Shown here piece by piece: positions 5,158-6,670 of a DNA stretch of 6,670 nucleotides. The notes below the pieces were generated by a model. That model was not told the origin of the DNA, made no database searches, and saw only the letters and a program-made list of their open reading frames with translations. This DNA comes from Methanobacteriota archaeon (GTDB lineage: Archaea; Thermoplasmatota; Poseidoniia; Poseidoniales; Poseidoniaceae), in the NCBI GenBank assembly GCA_002707335.2, contig PAMN02000020.1, positions 1 through 6,670 of the forward strand, in the 5' to 3' direction. The translations under genes were made by a program, and so were the position numbers. The first letter of the stretch is position 1. Every line of letters begins with the position of its first letter.

Positions 5158-5967
5158 TCAATTTACTAACTCTCTACTCTTGAGCCAGCCATATGCAGGA
5201 AGAGAAATTGAAATTATAGAACCAACCCAACAAATTATGGTTCCAACAATTATGCCATATTCTGGCAAAGCCCAAGGGGCAATTATGGAATAAACTGCAA
5301 CTGAAGCGCCTCCGAGCATCATTGGTCCAGCAGCACCTGATGGAACTTCAGGACCTTGGGAGATCCATAACGCTGCCATAGTGGTGAGGAAAATCGCTGG
5401 GAATACTGAAGCTAATCCCGCAATTAGAGGCTGTCCAATACTAGACAACTGTACTGCTACACCGATTGCAACCGCTGCTGCAAGGCCTCTAATTATCAAC
5501 ATGTTTCTACTGACTTTGTTCTTCCCTTTGGGTGCCTCGCGAGGCCTCCAAGTCATCCAAATTCCTAGTGACAATAACAAGACTAAACCTACTGTGCTAA
5601 CAATAAATTCTGATGTGTAATCAAGAGTCATCTCCAAGAAATATGTAACCAGGATTGCAAGAATAAGCCAAAAAGTTAGGGAAACTATTACCATTTCAGT
5701 TACCGAAACATTCTGTTTCTTTGAAGGATAAAAAATCCAAGCACCTATGAATAGAGCATTCAGTAACATTCCAAATGAAACTAGTGACATACTTGTAGCC
5801 AAATCTTCAGATCCCGCTTCGAGATAAATTCCAATCGTTGCTGGTATGATTGTTGTAGGTATTGTCCCTAAAACTCCCCCCACGATTCCACCCCACCTTT
5901 CTATTGCCATTGTGACCAATACTGCAACAATACCAGCGAATAAGCCGGATAACAGAATGGTCTGCAT
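5158..5967 (-). CDS. Nine-helix membrane protein with internal duplication, unknown function
   Basis: 269 residues, hydrophobic throughout, with about nine membrane segments at roughly 4-22, 28-49, 58-80, 89-111, 119-140, 156-177, 180-203, 214-235 and 238-262, and basic loops at 82-84 and 141-154 (RPREAPKGKNKVSR). The two halves align without gaps at an offset of 153 residues: G8/G161, L9/L162, A11/A164, G31/G184, P37/P190, G52/G205, E54/E207, G66/G219 and A71/A224 match. This suggests an ancient duplication as in many secondary transporters. No signature of a named transporter family is recognised and no substrate can be proposed. Start ATG 5967 has no Shine-Dalgarno sequence and no clear TATA box; an out-of-frame ATG six bases upstream ends at once. 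It is convergent with the small membrane protein gene and stands alone. Confidence 0.85.
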   Translation of the reverse strand: MQTILLSGLFAGIVAVLVTMAIERWGGIVGGVLGTIPTTIIPATIGIYLEAGSEDLATSMSLVSFGMLLNALFIGAWIFYPSKKQNVSVTEMVIVSLTFWLILAILVTYFLEMTLDYTSEFIVSTVGLVLLLSLGIWMTWRPREAPKGKNKVSRNMLIIRGLAAAVAIGVAVQLSSIGQPLIAGLASVFPAIFLTTMAALWISQGPEVPSGAAGPMMLGGASVAVYSIIAPWALPEYGIIVGTIICWVGSIISISLPAYGWLKSRELVN

Positions 5968-6055
5968 TAGAGCATCGAGGCTGGGTTTGCGTATGGTTAT
6001 TTTCGATTAGTTAATGTCTTTAGAATCTGTTTGAAAGGGATTCCTTCTGAATTTT

Positions 6056-6457
6056 TTAGATTTGATTTTTCCAGATTTCATCACAATCTTGGCAAAGATA
6101 CCTGACAGTTGGGAAGTGAGGAGAATCTTCTGGGAATATATGGTATCCAATCACAGCCTTTCTCGGAGCAGGAGGTTTTTCGCCATATATTTCGATGTAA
6201 GCCGATTCGGTATCTCCAAAGTCATCTTCATTGGAAGGAAAGCACGGATTCAAATTTAGTATTTCCATGAATTTATCTGAATCAATATAATAGCCAAGTA
6301 GACCATCGCACCTTTGGCTTTCAACCAAAACACCATCCCATTCAGGGAATTTTTCCAAGTTTTCAATAGACTCCATTATATCATCTATAATATCACTAAT
6401 CTTTCTTTTCTCTTTGTCTTCGCCGGCCACGATACCTTCCAAATCATTGTTTGTCAT
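6056..6457 (-). CDS. Hypothetical acidic protein with C-terminal CxxC
   Basis: 133 residues, not recognised. An acidic N-terminal helix (about 13-36: KEKRKISDIIDDIMESIENLE) is followed by a mixed alpha/beta stretch with WDGVLVESQRCDGLLGYYID (40-59) and an Asp/Glu-rich loop (76-89). The end reads GYHIFPEDSPH, then RYLCQDCDEIW (119-129). His106, His114, Cys122 and Cys125 could together bind a zinc ion, though this is only a spacing argument. No signal peptide or membrane helix, so probably cytoplasmic. ATG 6457 has no Shine-Dalgarno sequence. The composition and the lack of a competing frame on the other strand support it as a real gene. It is divergent from the gene at 6589 and separated by 98 bases from the membrane protein gene to its left; those bases hold no clear signal. 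Confidence 0.75.
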   Translation of the reverse strand: MTNNDLEGIVAGEDKEKRKISDIIDDIMESIENLEKFPEWDGVLVESQRCDGLLGYYIDSDKFMEILNLNPCFPSNEDDFGDTESAYIEIYGEKPPAPRKAVIGYHIFPEDSPHFPTVRYLCQDCDEIWKNQI

Positions 6458-6524
6458 AAATTTTCAGAACAATTGAAATTAGTTATCGATTATTCTTCGA
6501 GCGAACGCGACGAAGGAATCCTTA

Positions 6525-6534
6525 ATTTCGAAAT
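6525..6534. repeat. 10-base palindrome in the divergent region 6458-6588
   Basis: ATTTCGAAAT, a perfect palindrome, lies between the divergent genes at 6457 and 6589. An imperfect inverted repeat (ATTCTTCG at 6492-6499 and CGAAGGAAT at 6511-6519, one bulged base) lies beside it. Possible operator sites; AT-rich palindromes of this size also arise by chance. Confidence 0.3.
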
Positions 6535-6559
6535 ATTTGTGAACAAAGTAGAGGTTGAG

Positions 6560-6566
6560 TTATATG
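6560..6566 (+). promoter_or_regulatory. TATA-like box for the gene at 6589
   Basis: TTATATG, centred 26 bases before ATG 6589 and identical to the box proposed for rpl21e. The spacing places the transcription start on the A of the start codon, indicating a leaderless message. Confidence 0.5.
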
Positions 6567-6588
6567 CTGCTGCGCACGATTGAAATTT

Positions 6589-6670
6589 ATGAGTAAGGCT
6601 GCACCGATTGCGTTATCTTTTCTGATTGTGTTTTCAGTTTTAGGTTATGTAGCTCTAAATTCTAACTCAA
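6589..6670 (+). CDS. N-terminus of a secreted or membrane-anchored protein (cut by window edge)
   Basis: Only 27 codons are visible. The start MSKAAPIALSFLIVFSVLGY shows a short positive N-terminus followed by a hydrophobic core of about 16 residues and then a polar stretch (LNSNS), which fits a Sec signal peptide or an N-terminal membrane anchor. The start is supported by a TATA-like box at leaderless spacing. Function cannot be told from this fragment. Confidence 0.65.
   Translation, partial: MSKAAPIALSFLIVFSVLGYVALNSNS

Noticed and set aside
1..6670. CRISPR array, insertion sequence, tRNA or rRNA
   Set aside because: No spaced repeats, transposase-like frames, terminal inverted repeats or cloverleaf/rRNA sequence were seen on either strand.

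Overview
The window looks like chromosomal DNA of a euryarchaeon. Five genes in it are archaeal: ribosomal protein L21e, RNA polymerase subunit Rpo4/RpoF, a DUF655 protein, an archaeal-type KsgA and Pus10. Ribosome binding sites of the GGAGG / GGTGA type sit in front of operon-internal genes. TATA-like boxes lie about 24-26 bases before some start codons. The AT-rich base composition, together with bacterial-type exonuclease VII genes in an archaeon, fits a marine group II/III-like lineage (Poseidoniales and relatives). That placement is inference from gene content; no phylogenetic marker was compared.

Layout. Positions 1-3174 read leftward (minus strand) and hold an information-processing cluster in transcription order: pus10, rpl21e, rpoF, DUF655 gene, and ksgA, which is cut by the window edge. 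The last four are tightly packed, with start signals overlapping the preceding gene. A 124-base divergent region (3175-3298) carrying a 14-base palindrome separates this cluster from a rightward operon, xseA-xseB-DUF59-like (3299-4958), whose genes overlap by 4 bases at each junction (ATGA, GTGA). A tiny 38-residue single-helix membrane protein follows (5040-5156). It faces, with one base between the stop codons, a leftward nine-helix membrane protein (5158-5967) with an internal duplication. Further on are a leftward hypothetical acidic protein (6056-6457) and, at the right edge, the start of a rightward secreted or anchored protein (6589 onward).

How the genes work together. The left cluster serves translation and transcription: tRNA pseudouridylation (Pus10), a ribosomal protein, an RNA polymerase subunit, a probable nucleic-acid-binding HhH protein, and 16S rRNA dimethylation (KsgA). 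The right operon encodes both subunits of exonuclease VII, a single-strand DNA nuclease, coupled to a small cysteine-rich protein resembling the MIP18/DUF59 (SufT/PaaD-like) iron-sulfur assembly fold. The most unusual items are a SAP-like nucleic-acid-binding motif inside the catalytic half of Pus10, a ksgA frame whose best start is an ATT codon, and the exonuclease VII/DUF59-like coupling. I see no mobile element, CRISPR array, tRNA or rRNA.
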